A program made the position numbers and the translations under genes. Positions 18,046 through 27,836 of a DNA stretch of 64,000 nt are shown one piece after another; the stretch's first letter is position 1, and each line of letters begins with the position of its first letter. The stretch comes from Lepidodermella squamata. Its lineage: Eukaryota > Gastrotricha. The stretch lies in assembly GCA_047495785.1 (NCBI GenBank), contig JBLDXI010000020.1:1-64000 (forward strand), written 5' to 3'. The notes under the pieces are model-generated. The model searched no databases. It was not told the origin of the DNA and saw nothing but the letters and a program-made list of their open reading frames with translations.

Positions 18046-18797
18046 ATGAGCCGCATAAATCTTTTCCAAGATTATCTAATTGACCGTATTTTTAATACAG
18101 ATCAACAAGATGAAAGTGCTAATTTGGCATCAGAGGATCTCTCTGATATCGAAATCGATGACAGAACTCACGAAGAATTCGTAAGAGATGAAATAGCACA
18201 ACACGAAAGCATGAATAGGTCAACAGACTCGTATAAAACCATATCGGGCCATCAATCAACGGATCTTGGTATTTCATCTGGTAACCCAGAAAGCCTTCAA
18301 TCGTCTGAACATAACGAAACATTGTCATGTACTAACGTGACTAACCCCCGTAAAAGGAATTTGGAATCAGAGGATAATAGCATCAACCCGAAGGTTGGTA
18401 AATTTGAGTTTCAAAACCTATAATACCGTTGACGAATTCTGACGAAAGAATCAAACTAACTTCAACACCTATTGCACCACAACTTTCAGAACAGCAACGT
18501 TGGAACATAGGAAAGAAGATTCGGCGTACGAGGAACGTGGAGGATTGGTGGAAGGCACAAATTAACGAAGTTTTCGGGAAGCCCAGCAAGCAAAATTTTG
18601 TTTGCTCTATCCAAGGCTGCAAATATAAATCGCCAAGATTGGATGGGATGCTAAAGCACTTCAAAGACAGGCATCATGAGAAACACAAAGATGCAGAGGC
18701 AGTGGCTGCCAAATTTTTCCGTTATTTCAAACTGAAAAAGTTCGGATTCATCAATGTGGAGGAAATATTGGCACGACACTCTGTTGTCGTAAAATAA
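18046..18797 (+). CDS. Single C2H2 zinc-finger protein of telomeric element (second family member)
   Basis: ATG at 18046. Exon 1 is 18046-18397 and exon 2 is 18490-18797, joined in phase 1 across a 92-base GT-AG intron, giving 219 residues. The N-terminal half is acidic (Asp/Glu/Ser-rich) and followed by RKR. The C-terminal part is basic and Trp-rich (WKAQINEVFG), then one finger (FVCSIQGCKYKSP...KHFKDRH). The intron phase, the acidic-then-finger order and the finger spacing match the gene at 4905-6120, although overall identity is low. It is the only gene between the two 215-base repeats. I infer a nucleic-acid-binding accessory protein of the telomeric element; the function is unknown. Confidence 0.75.
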
Positions 18798-18967
18798 CAG
18801 CGACTTGGATTCTTCAAACCAAGTATGTACGAAAAGTACGAACAGTGTTATGAATGTATAAGGATTATGTAATTTGAACGAACATACTTAGGTTACGTCT
18901 TACCGATGCAAAAATACGTTCAAGGAACGATGTCAAGCTAAATATAAATGTGGTCATATCATTCAGT

Positions 18968-19182
18968 TGGGCTCTTTGATTTTTCGAATTGCCAAAATAG
19001 TGCTTAACAGGCTATTGATTTTTTGTGATACCGGTTCATGATTTTTGAAAAACTTTCATGAGGGCTATGTTCTACACTAAGGTGTGGTGCCCGTAACAGA
19101 TTGCAATCAATAATTGAAAATTATTGTGAATTTACCTGATTTTAAATAAGAAGGTATCGATCGAATGGCCAACGTGGTCTGA
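18968..19182 (+). repeat. 215-base LTR-like direct repeat, right
   Basis: Copy of 17726-17940, 99.5% identical. Weaker similarity continues some 30 bases further (CACAAAATAAT, then TGACCTTG). Confidence 0.95.
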
Positions 19183-19463
19183 TTTTCACAAAATAATATC
19201 ACACTCATTTGACCTTGACATTTATTATGCTCATCCGGACATCATTTAGGCCGTGTAATGTTTTCCTAATCCGTCTAATCCGTGGTCGGACACGTTCATA
19301 AAATGAGGGCGAGCAGCTGTTGCAAAAGAAGCTGCGCCTCGAATAACACTACGCTGCGCTACGAAATGCTCCATATGGCAGACACCACGCCGCCTTTGAC
19401 GCAATGCTTGGTATTTAAATGAATCGTTATTGAAAAACAAAGTCATTCTACTAAGAGGTTAAA

Positions 19464-19507
19464 GTTACTGATGAGCTACACTAGCCAAGTAGCGAAACCG
19501 GTCTGAC
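19464..19507 (+). ncRNA. Hammerhead ribozyme (type I), second family
   Basis: Core CUGAUGA (19468-19474), stem II GCUAC/GUAGC, GAAA, CCGG, and the cut after C19503. Stem I is GUUA/UGAC, where the U-G wobble keeps the helix, so the change from GUCA is compatible with pairing. Confidence 0.92.
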
Positions 19508-19760
19508 GATGGCTACCTCAACTCGAGTAGAATCTATGCTTTAAAGTTATAAAGCATATTATTAACCTTACCGTTAATTTTATTGGATTAAATATCCATT
19601 TCATACAAAACATGTGCTTACCCACATGATAAGAATTCAGAATTTTCGGATTCTCTATTCTAGTCCGTCGTGACTTATTCGGTATAGACCCAGTACTATC
19701 CGATCTACAACATTTCACCACTGATTCGACATTCTCTTGATCGGTTCTTGCGGAAATAGT
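19508..19760. other. Element sequence after the last hammerhead
   Basis: No supported ORF. It leads to the GGGCCCGG motif and the innermost telomeric tract. Confidence 0.4.
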
Positions 19761-19880
19761 GGTTGGGCCCGGCCAATTCGCTACGTACGAATTCCCGGTT
19801 TACAGCTCGTCTGTATTAAATCTAAAGAAAAAACCCTAACCCTAACCCTAACCCTAACCCTAACCCTAACCCTAACCCTA
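19761..19880 (+). repeat. GGGCCCGG hairpin motif and innermost telomeric tract
   Basis: GGGCCCGGCC, then an AATTCG/CGAATT hairpin, CCCGGTTTACAGC, CGTCTGTA, and about eight CCCTAA units (19832-19880). Unique chromosomal DNA with host genes begins right after, so this is probably the oldest telomere junction of the stack. Confidence 0.85.
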
Positions 19881-20113
19881 TAGCAACGATCCATTGACCA
19901 ATCAGCGTGCGCATTGGATTGGACTTTTAAGTGGTCACACAATGCATCAATGCGAATTGCGAAATATTAAGGCTTTCTATTCTTTTTATTCTTCGGGCGA
20001 TATCGGGACATCGGTAGCATAATTCTGACATGACATTCACGAGTTCTTGTTACTTATACGTAGATTCAAATGATGGCGCAGTTGCATTATTGAGGTGTAT
20101 AGGATTAGTTTTG

Positions 20114-22535
20114 TTAAACCACGGGGAACTTTTTCTTAATAATTGACAATCCATTTTGTTCGTACTCGCTTTTGGAAATCCATTTGTCAGCAGATACCTC
20201 ATCCTTCGATTTGGTAGCGCCAATCCAAGCCGCATATTTTCGATTTGGTAATGCAGTAATTTGAGCTCCGTGGTGACCAAGTTTATCTAGCTCAAATTTA
20301 AGTCTTGCGTTCAGACCGTTGAACATTGACGAGCCACCGATTAAAACAATGTTTTTCAGCAATTCGTCGGCATTGCTGGAACAGAAGTCGGGTTCTTGTT
20401 GTTGGGACACCTTGACGGCATCAATCAACAGCTCGCAAATATTCGGATGCGCTGGCTGGCCGCATATTGATGGATCGAATAGCGCTTCAGCAACTTTGAA
20501 CCGCTCCGAGCTGATGCTGATCCAATGGCCACTTGTCAGCTCATATTCCTGAGCAATTTCGGCCGACGGCTTCGTGAGCTCAGCTACGAAATCAAGAGCG
20601 CAATACCCGAGTTTTTCTGTATAATTAAAAGCGTAAGAATCTTAATATGGATCGGGTTACCGTTAGGTAAGGCCGTATTACTGAACTTTGAGTGTCACTA
20701 CTGTATATGAAGTTTTGGGTAAATCTGTTTTTTTCAGTAACCACAATCTACAATTAGAGTGGCATATGATGATTGTGAATAAATAGTTGGAGTAAATAGG
20801 TATCTTTAAACCGAGTGGCGTTGCATTCATGGTATGGTAAATTTGAAACAAACCTTTTATGGCACGAGCAATTTCAAGATCAATGGAGGGTGCCAACGAA
20901 GTGCCATTCGGGTCTTCCTTAGAAAGAAGACGTGCCATGAAAGCTGTGAGTTTTGTTCCACCAAATGACAGTGTTTGAACGCCATGCTCCAGCACTCGGC
21001 CCTCGAATATTGGAACGGCTCTAATTCCTAATGAAAATTAATAAATCATTTAATTGAAATATTGAAATATTATTTTTCGAATTGTGAGCTACTTCCACAG
21101 ATATATGTTATAGCCTCTAGAATTCCGCTCTGAAGTGAAAAGATGCAAAAAAACACATCCCTGATGCCCCGCAGTCAAGAACGATCCCATTCAATCGACC
21201 ACCAGACGCAGTGAGTCTCAAGGCAGCAATAGCCTGATTTTCGATTAGTAGCCGCTCAACACCGAATGACTCAAACATGATCTGTATCATTTTTTGCCGA
21301 CTTGTTCGCGCGTTACAAGGTGGTTCTATTTAATGGGAAGATTTAATTGTAAAGAAACCAAATTTCAAACGAAAATGTATTTATTACCAAGTAAAATTAC
21401 TGAGCGTGAGCGAGGGTTGATAAGTAATTCATTGCTGAAAGTATGGCTCCAAACTCGCCTGTTCCGGCGTTACGAAAGAAGAGGTTAAAATATAGCGAAT
21501 AAATAGTAACATCTGAAATAACTCACCCCATATTCAGCCAGTCTCCAATGAAACCTCGCGAAACTGGCCATTTGCAATTCAGCAGTCCCAGCCGACTAAT
21601 TGCTTCGTTCCCGATGTAAAAACTTTTTAAAGTTGTGCCAGCCTGTTGAAGCGCATACCGCGGCTCTCCGACCACATTAACAAAAACATGACTTGGTTGC
21701 TCAGTGCCCCCCAAACCAGCTTTTACATAAAACGACCCGTTGTCGATTATAATGGGTTCCACAACGGGTGATGAGGCCGGAGCCTTCGGAGCAACAACTG
21801 CAACAGGTGGGGTTTCTGGCTTCGGCTTGTTCGCTACCACTGCAGTGTTTGTTTCCTTGTGTGTTTCTTTGTTTGCAGTATTAACAGTAGCCGGTGGCGC
21901 AGCGGTCTGAAATTAAAAAATGAAAAGTCCTCAAGAAAAACTAAGTAAACCCTAATTTTCACTTGACAACGGTCAAATCTATTTTCGGCTAAAACTCTCC
22001 CACCGAAAATCCCAAACCGGCGCAGAAAGTAAAGAAAGAATTCTAAAGAAATACAATCCGCTTTGGGAGCGGAAGCGAAAGAATAAAGAATTACTTTGTC
22101 TTCTTTTTTAGGCGACGCAGTGACACTGCCACCTGCAGTTGGTATCTCGGCTGTCGTTCCATCTGGTTTAGATGAGGCTGATGACGAGGCCTTCGGATCA
22201 GCAATGGCTGCAGATGAAGTTTCTGATTTTGGCTTGTTTGCTGCCGCTGTATTTTGCGTATCGGCGACGTTCGGTTTCGTTGCCGTATTATCAGCCTTCT
22301 CAACAACTTTGTCAGCAACCGGCGGTTCAGATTTTTTAGTTTCAGTGATTGCCTTCGTAGAATCTGTTGCAGACTCAGTTGCATTTTCTGTTGCAGTCTT
22401 CGCGTCTGTTGCTGGCTTCTCCGTGCCTTCCATTTTTTCCCGTTTAGCTTCAGATGCTGGTGCCGCCTTGGCATCTTTGGTTTTCGACGGCACTGCGGCT
22501 TTTATGCGTTCCCCGAATTTGCTAGATAAAACCAT
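20114..22535 (-). CDS. Divergent actin-like protein with Ala/Thr/Lys-rich N-terminal extension
   Basis: At least six exons with GT-AG introns: 22535-22095, 21906-21527, 21458-21388, 21325 to about 21170, about 21027-20854 and 20616-20114. The first about 190 residues are low-complexity (Lys/Ala/Thr/Ser/Pro/Glu). The actin fold follows: IIIDNGSFYVKAG (compare VDNGSGMCKAG), the VWSHTFSNELL and IMFESF helices, a divergent LDCGA at the second phosphate loop (actin has DSGDG), VPIFEG, KLGYCALDF, NIVLIGGSSMF, RKYAAWIGA and WISKSEYEQNG. The end KKFPVV replaces the usual RKCF. The exon 4 to exon 5 junction is not settled. The altered ATP-site residues suggest an actin-related protein that may not polymerise or hydrolyse ATP normally. 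It is the first host-type gene next to the telomeric domain. Confidence 0.85.
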
Positions 22536-23239
22536 TATTATTACAGGAAAGGTATAAACGAGGGGCTAATTAAACAAAACAAAAATAAACATTGAATTTC
22601 AAGGTATTTCTTATAATTTTAGGGCGAAATACAGCGTGTATACAATGTGGGACTCGGTTTGGGAGAATAAAGAATGAAGAATACATCTTGATGCAGACGC
22701 GCTTTTTCGCATGATGAACAATGGGCTGGTTATATATACAGGTTAACACGTAAGGATTAGCCGTTCACACGCAGGCTACTTTTATTATTGCTACCGTGTT
22801 GTTGCTATGTATATACCTGCACCGCGCATTGCTCACATGCTGTAGCGTTACCGCAACACTCGCAACGGAACCCCCATCATGACGGCTTGATTATTTCTCG
22901 CGAACAGCGAACTTGTTGAGTATCTTACCTATATTATGTTGATCGCACATTGAGAGCAATTGGAAGAGCAATCATTCCAAAGAACAAAAAATAAAACCTT
23001 CTGTATACTGCGTTGCGGAATAACTAAAACCCGCCGGCTCTCAATCATACATCTTGCTTTATCGCGTCTGTAGTATATATGGATGTCAAATGTTCATGGT
23101 GTAAGCTGGAGCATGAACAGCAGCAATGTGAATAGATGAATCGCAGTGAATAGTGCTAACTGACTTGACTCAGGTAAAGCTGTGCATTCCGCGTTGAAGT
23201 AAAACAACCGATTAAAACAACTTACTTCGTTAGATTTTT
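22536..23239. other. Intergenic, probable 5' flank of the actin-like gene
   Basis: No ORF or RNA is supported. Confidence 0.4.
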
Positions 23240-23359
23240 CGCTATGACAGCCCTTATTAAAGCCCATATATCGTCACAATTCCGCTGCTGTAATGTCAAA
23301 TCTCGTTCGATTCATAAGTAGGTAACTCTGTCATAGAAACCACTGCAATAAAAGCATGC
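23240..23359 (+). repeat. About 120-base direct repeat, copy 1
   Basis: About 90% identical to 24153-24270 (CGCTATGACAGCCCTTAT to AAAGCATGC). The two copies flank 790 bases that contain a telomeric-element fragment. Confidence 0.85.
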
Positions 23360-23986
23360 TATACCTTTGTTAACCATTTTAGTAGTAATGACTGTCATGA
23401 TAAAATGAAACCCAAATGATAAATGAACGGGGATATTTCAGGGCGGCGACTTCGGCTTATAAGTGAAGCTCTTCCGCAATAATAAGACGAAAGCTGCAAT
23501 CATCGAGAGGAATCTGGAATCTGTGTCATTTATTATAGTACATAAAAAAAATGAGAAGTAGAAAAAAAATAAAACGAAAATTAAGCGCAATAAAAGGATG
23601 AAATGAAAGGAACTCATTTGACCGCCAAACGTCTTTATTTTTGATGACCATTAGACCAACAAAAAATGGAAATCTTCAGTATCTGCAAGGATATGCATTC
23701 AGCGTTCTGGTTCAAACCCTCATTCTTTCATTCTTCTGAATGTAATCAACTTATGTGGCTCACCGAAATATCGGCTGCAAACTGAACAAAGAAACAGAAT
23801 CTTCAGCTGTAGAAAATCTTGCGGAATTGAGATTTAGCTTGATCGGAATTCGCCAAAATCTGTTCCTTTTGACCTGAACCTTCTCAAACCATCGACAACA
23901 ATGAGTAAAGAAGAAAGAAAGGAACTACATACGTATGAACCAACTGCTACACTCGCGCCCATGCAGTCGGTCGCCGACTGCCGACC

Positions 23987-24150
23987 GGGTTAGGGTTAGG
24001 GTTAGTAGGGTTACTGCGGTCCTCCTGTGCTTTTTCTGTTTGCGCTAGTGCTTTCCAGCCGTCGACGACGTTGTCGCGTAATGTGCTACTTTACATGGCC
24101 TGCATGAACGCGCGACACGCCTGGTCGTACTGCGCTGGTGTGGCTGATGA
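23987..24150 (-). pseudogene. Decayed 3' end of an ORF-c-type telomeric element
   Basis: Minus strand: an Ala-rich helix, an in-frame stop, then TLRDNVVDGWKAL, AQEDRSNPTNPNPNP, with three CCCTAA units encoding the NP tail. It corresponds to the LRDNIVCGW and DRSNPTNP end of ORF c. It is in the opposite orientation to the main stack and 4 kb inside unique sequence. The telomeric repeats end abruptly at 23987. Confidence 0.8.
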
Positions 24151-24152
24151 GT

Positions 24153-24270
24153 CGCTATGACAGCCCTTATCAAAGCCCATATATCGTCACAATTTCGCTG
24201 GTGTGATGTAAAATCTATTTCGATTCATAAGTAGGTAACTGTCATAGAAACCACAGCAATAAAAGCATGC
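24153..24270 (+). repeat. About 120-base direct repeat, copy 2
   Basis: Copy of 23240-23359; it begins two bases after the ORF-c-like fragment. Confidence 0.85.
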
Positions 24271-25035
24271 GACCTCTACTTGCTGTTGTGCCTTTATATA
24301 TGGTGACATTTACGTTTTCCTCATTCCTATTTTTTCCAAGCATCAAAAAGTTCGACTAAATTTCGTCATTATGTTGTTTCTGCTGGGTGCTTCAGTTTGT
24401 TGTTCGATAAACACTTTTGAATTGCGCGTGATGGCGTACTTCGAAGCTGACTCTAGCCGTAACACCAAACTTGTGTCAATCCTTTTCATTCCACAGTCTA
24501 TTTCTTATCATCCATCGCATCAGACTGCGCAGAAAAGCACCATTTGCCACTAAAAATTCACCTTAGTAATTTTCAAATTGAAATGTGTCGAAAGCTGATT
24601 GGCTGACGGCAGTTACTCAAAATACCAGCTTTTTCTATGACAGGGAGAAACGGCAGCGCAGCGCTGGTGGAGAAGAAGCGAAGATTACAGGGGAAAGAAG
24701 AGGAAGATTTATCGATTGTTTTCTTTATTCCGTTCATCGTAATTTCCACCTTCAACAACATTTTGTCATTTTGTCACTTCTTATAAATCGTTGACGACGA
24801 CGACGACAATATAAAGCACGCAGACCCGTGCAACGGTGTTCGAATAGACAAAAGTATTAATAAAAACAACAGCTTCATTTTACAATAGCTTGTAATAATG
24901 AGAAGATCATAATAATAATAATGATTTAATAACAACGGTGACAATCATCAAAATAATGTAGCTAATAATACAAGTAATGATCAATCGAACAGTTTTGAGA
25001 GTTGTTCCAAAATATTTAAGTTTTAGCAAAGTGAT
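24271..25035. other. Intergenic, AT-rich
   Basis: Contains short GAC and AAT microsatellites (24794-24808 and 24908-24925). No gene is supported. Confidence 0.45.
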
Positions 25036-25044
25036 ATTATAATA

Positions 25045-27827
25045 GGCTCCGTGTGTTGCGCCCGCGGAATTTGATAAAACGATGCGGTGTCATTCTGCGG
25101 TGTTGTGAGTGTGCGCGCGCGTCTGTTCACAAAGCTGCGCTAGTGTGCACTTTGCCGCCAAAAGTGCAAGTCTGCCGCGGATTTAAATAACTCAGACGCG
25201 GTGATTTAATTGTAATACGCGGATCGTTTAAAACCTATTTTTTCGCCATTAAAATGTTGGAAACTGGGTTTCTAATCCTCCTGTGGGCTTTCCTGATGCC
25301 TTTCGTGGCGGACGACGGCGAAATCGATGACGTTCGATCAAATCCGTCATCGGGTGACAACAGCGTCTTGGGGCCGGAAAATGAGCCGGACCCTGAATAC
25401 ATTGCGTACAAGAAGCAGAAGGCTCTTTGGATGGCTGAGGAGGGCGAGTACGCCGACCAAGCCGGCTGGAAAGCTAAACTGGTCGAATTGCGGCATCTCG
25501 GAACATCATGGAACATGGCAAGAGCCCCTGAGGAAACGAAACGAGGCTTGGTTACCACCTACTGCTGTTCGAAAGGTGGAAAGCGCGGACCGTGCCGAGC
25601 CGGTGTTCGAGTGATTCTGGATGCGAAAATGCCCCAGGAAAAGTTCATCGTTGAAACCAACAACATTGAGCACAGGCACGAAGATGAAATCAACGAAAAT
25701 GTCATCACACCGGAAGTGCGAGAGGCAATCGATCGTGGCTTCGATGCAAACGTGGGTCTCATTTGAAATTAAAAAAAATTAGAATTTTTTCTGAAATTTT
25801 AGATCCATACTTTACGGCTCATGATCGACTACTTGAAGATAAAGTGTAATCTCGACATCAGCAAAATTCCCGAAAGCAAAATCGCGTACGTCCTTCGAAA
25901 GAAGCGTCAAGGCGGTCCAACTGTTCAGCCGTGGACGTTGGGTGATTTCGAAGAAGTCGCAAGCGCCCACTCGGAAATCCCCGACAATCCCGATCAGCCG
26001 TTCGTCGCGTTGTGCGAAACAAACTTGGCAACAGAAACAACTCCGCAATCGTTCCGCTTCGTCGTAACAACTCGGCGATTGATCGCCCTACATGGTCCCG
26101 CCACGGTTCTGCATGTAGATGGGACATACAAAACTAACTACATGGGGCTACCGCTCATCGTCGTCGGTGTCACCGATAAGGCTCGCAAGTTTCACCCAAC
26201 CGCCATCGCCATTACTTCGGGTGAGACGGAGAAAGACTACGAGAGCGTCTTGCAGTCTGTCAAGGACACTTTTGTGTAATTTGTTGACTTTGTTTACTTA
26301 TCACCACTTGCAAGTACTTGTGTAAACAGGCGCGTCGTCAATAAGCCCTTTCCGGCTCTGCAGGCTGTCGTGCGCGATGGTGCCACTGCTATCGACACTG
26401 CGGTCGACACGGTGTTTAAAGGCGTGTTGCAGCTCATGTGCTGGGCGCACGTGGTGATGGCGTGCGACAAGAGCGGCGAGTACAAGTCCTTGTCAAAAGA
26501 GCGGAAAGAGGAAGTGCGCACCGGTTATCACCTACTCCAATTAGCTCAATCACCGGAGCAGTTTGAGGTAATTGCTTTGAAAAAGCTGCCGATGCGTTTG
26601 ATTTTATTGTTGTAATAGGTTCAAGCGAAACTTTATTGCGATTATTACGCCTCAATGCCTGATACCGCTGCCTGGGCTAATTATTTCAAGACCCACTGGA
26701 TCGAAGGCCTCGAATGCCGTCGAAAGTGGTACGAAGGCGCCGCGCCCGGTATCCCGTCGACCAACAACGCTTGCGAGGCCACCAACAACGATATCAAGCG
26801 GACTTACACTGCGCGACAACAGCTTTCGATTCGCAATTTGTTAAAGGTGCTGCTTGAATCGCTGGTCCCAGCTTGGTCGCGTCGCCGCGATACAGACTCA
26901 GTCAGCTGCGTGCGCTTCGAAGAAACACCGCGTCCTGAAACTAAGACCTGGTCTCTGGGTGTCGCTTTTCAGAACACAGTCAAGTCATCAGCGTTTAAAG
27001 GTCGCTCGACTGGTCTGGGTGACAACAGGCGCCTTTACGCGTGGCGCGATGATGGCAATGCGATGTCTGAGCTCGAATGGGCTAAATTCAAGTCGTCAAT
27101 GACGGTACCGGCCGCGGCTTATCAGGCGTGGTTGGATTACCGAGCGTGGTGGTCAACTTACACGTGGGCGTTGAAAATGGCGGATGGCACGTACGAGTGT
27201 ACGTGTAAGTATTTCCAGAAGAAATTCATCTGTTGTCACACGATCGGTCTCGAGATCTACGCTGGTCGCCGTGTCATCTCGCCGCGAGCCGCGAAACGAG
27301 TCGCCAAAATCGAGGCGAAACGCAAACGTGGTCGCCAAGCCCAGGCCAAGCCAGCTTTGCACAAACAAGCTGTGCCAGTGCTCGACCCTGTTGATGAAGT
27401 CATCGTGCAAGCCGCGCCAGACAGTCCCGCCGATCCCGGAAGCCCTTTCGACCTAGATCAGCCCGTCTTTGAAGCTGAAGCCGTAGGCCCTACTCCGAAG
27501 ATGGCGAAAAATTCGGGCTGTTCCTGTGGTGGCGGCTGCAAAGAGTCGGCGCGGGGTCGTAAATGTAGCTGTCGGAAAGCTAACAAACTGTGTACTGAAA
27601 ATTGCTCTTGTAAAAACTGCGAAAATCAGTGACATTTCAATTTTTAATAAATCGCGGCCATTTGTTTACTAATAGCGTATCTTGTCCGCGCGCACACTCT
27701 ATTTTCAGCGTTAGCAGCTTAAATATCCGCGGCGGATTAAAATTTTGACCGCGCCTTCACATATCCGCGGCACACACACACATTCGGCGTCGTTTCGCAA
27801 AATTCCGTGTCGTGTTTACTTTGGGCG
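25045..27827 (+). mobile_element. MULE (Mutator-like) DNA transposon, apparently complete
   Basis: Imperfect terminal inverted repeats of about 45 bases (25045-25092 and 27785-27827, sharing CGGAATTT and AAACGA) flank one transposase gene. A 9-base direct repeat ATTATAATA occurs at 25036-25044 and 27828-27836, the target-site length typical of MULEs. The inside is GC-rich against an AT-rich background. The TSD is in AT-rich DNA, so chance is possible, but it sits exactly at the TIR edges. Confidence 0.8.
25254..27632 (+). CDS. MULE transposase with FLYWCH-like, DDE, SWIM and CXC domains
   Basis: Four exons, 25254-25751, 25803-26275, 26330-26567 and 26619-27632, all GT-AG, give 740 residues. 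A Cys/His cluster in exon 1 (YCCSK, GPCRAGV, EHRHEDE) resembles the FLYWCH-type DNA-binding finger. The MULE catalytic triad is recognisable: LHVDGTYKTN, VRDGATAID with CWAH, and NNACEATNND. A SWIM finger (CTCKYF...CCH) follows. The C terminus carries CSCGGGC, KCSCRK and NCSCKNC, a tesmin/CXC-like cysteine cluster that is an unusual addition. All frames are open and the splice phases agree, so the gene may be active. Confidence 0.9.
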
Positions 27828-27836
27828 ATTATAATA

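Noticed and set aside
22091-22557. ORFs on both strands over the first exon of the actin-like gene
   Set aside because: Low-complexity codon composition opens other frames; only the minus-strand frame splices in phase into the actin domain.
24140-24165. CTGATGA word next to the 24-kb fragment
   Set aside because: No GAAA box or pairing nearby; it belongs to the decayed ORF end and the direct repeat.
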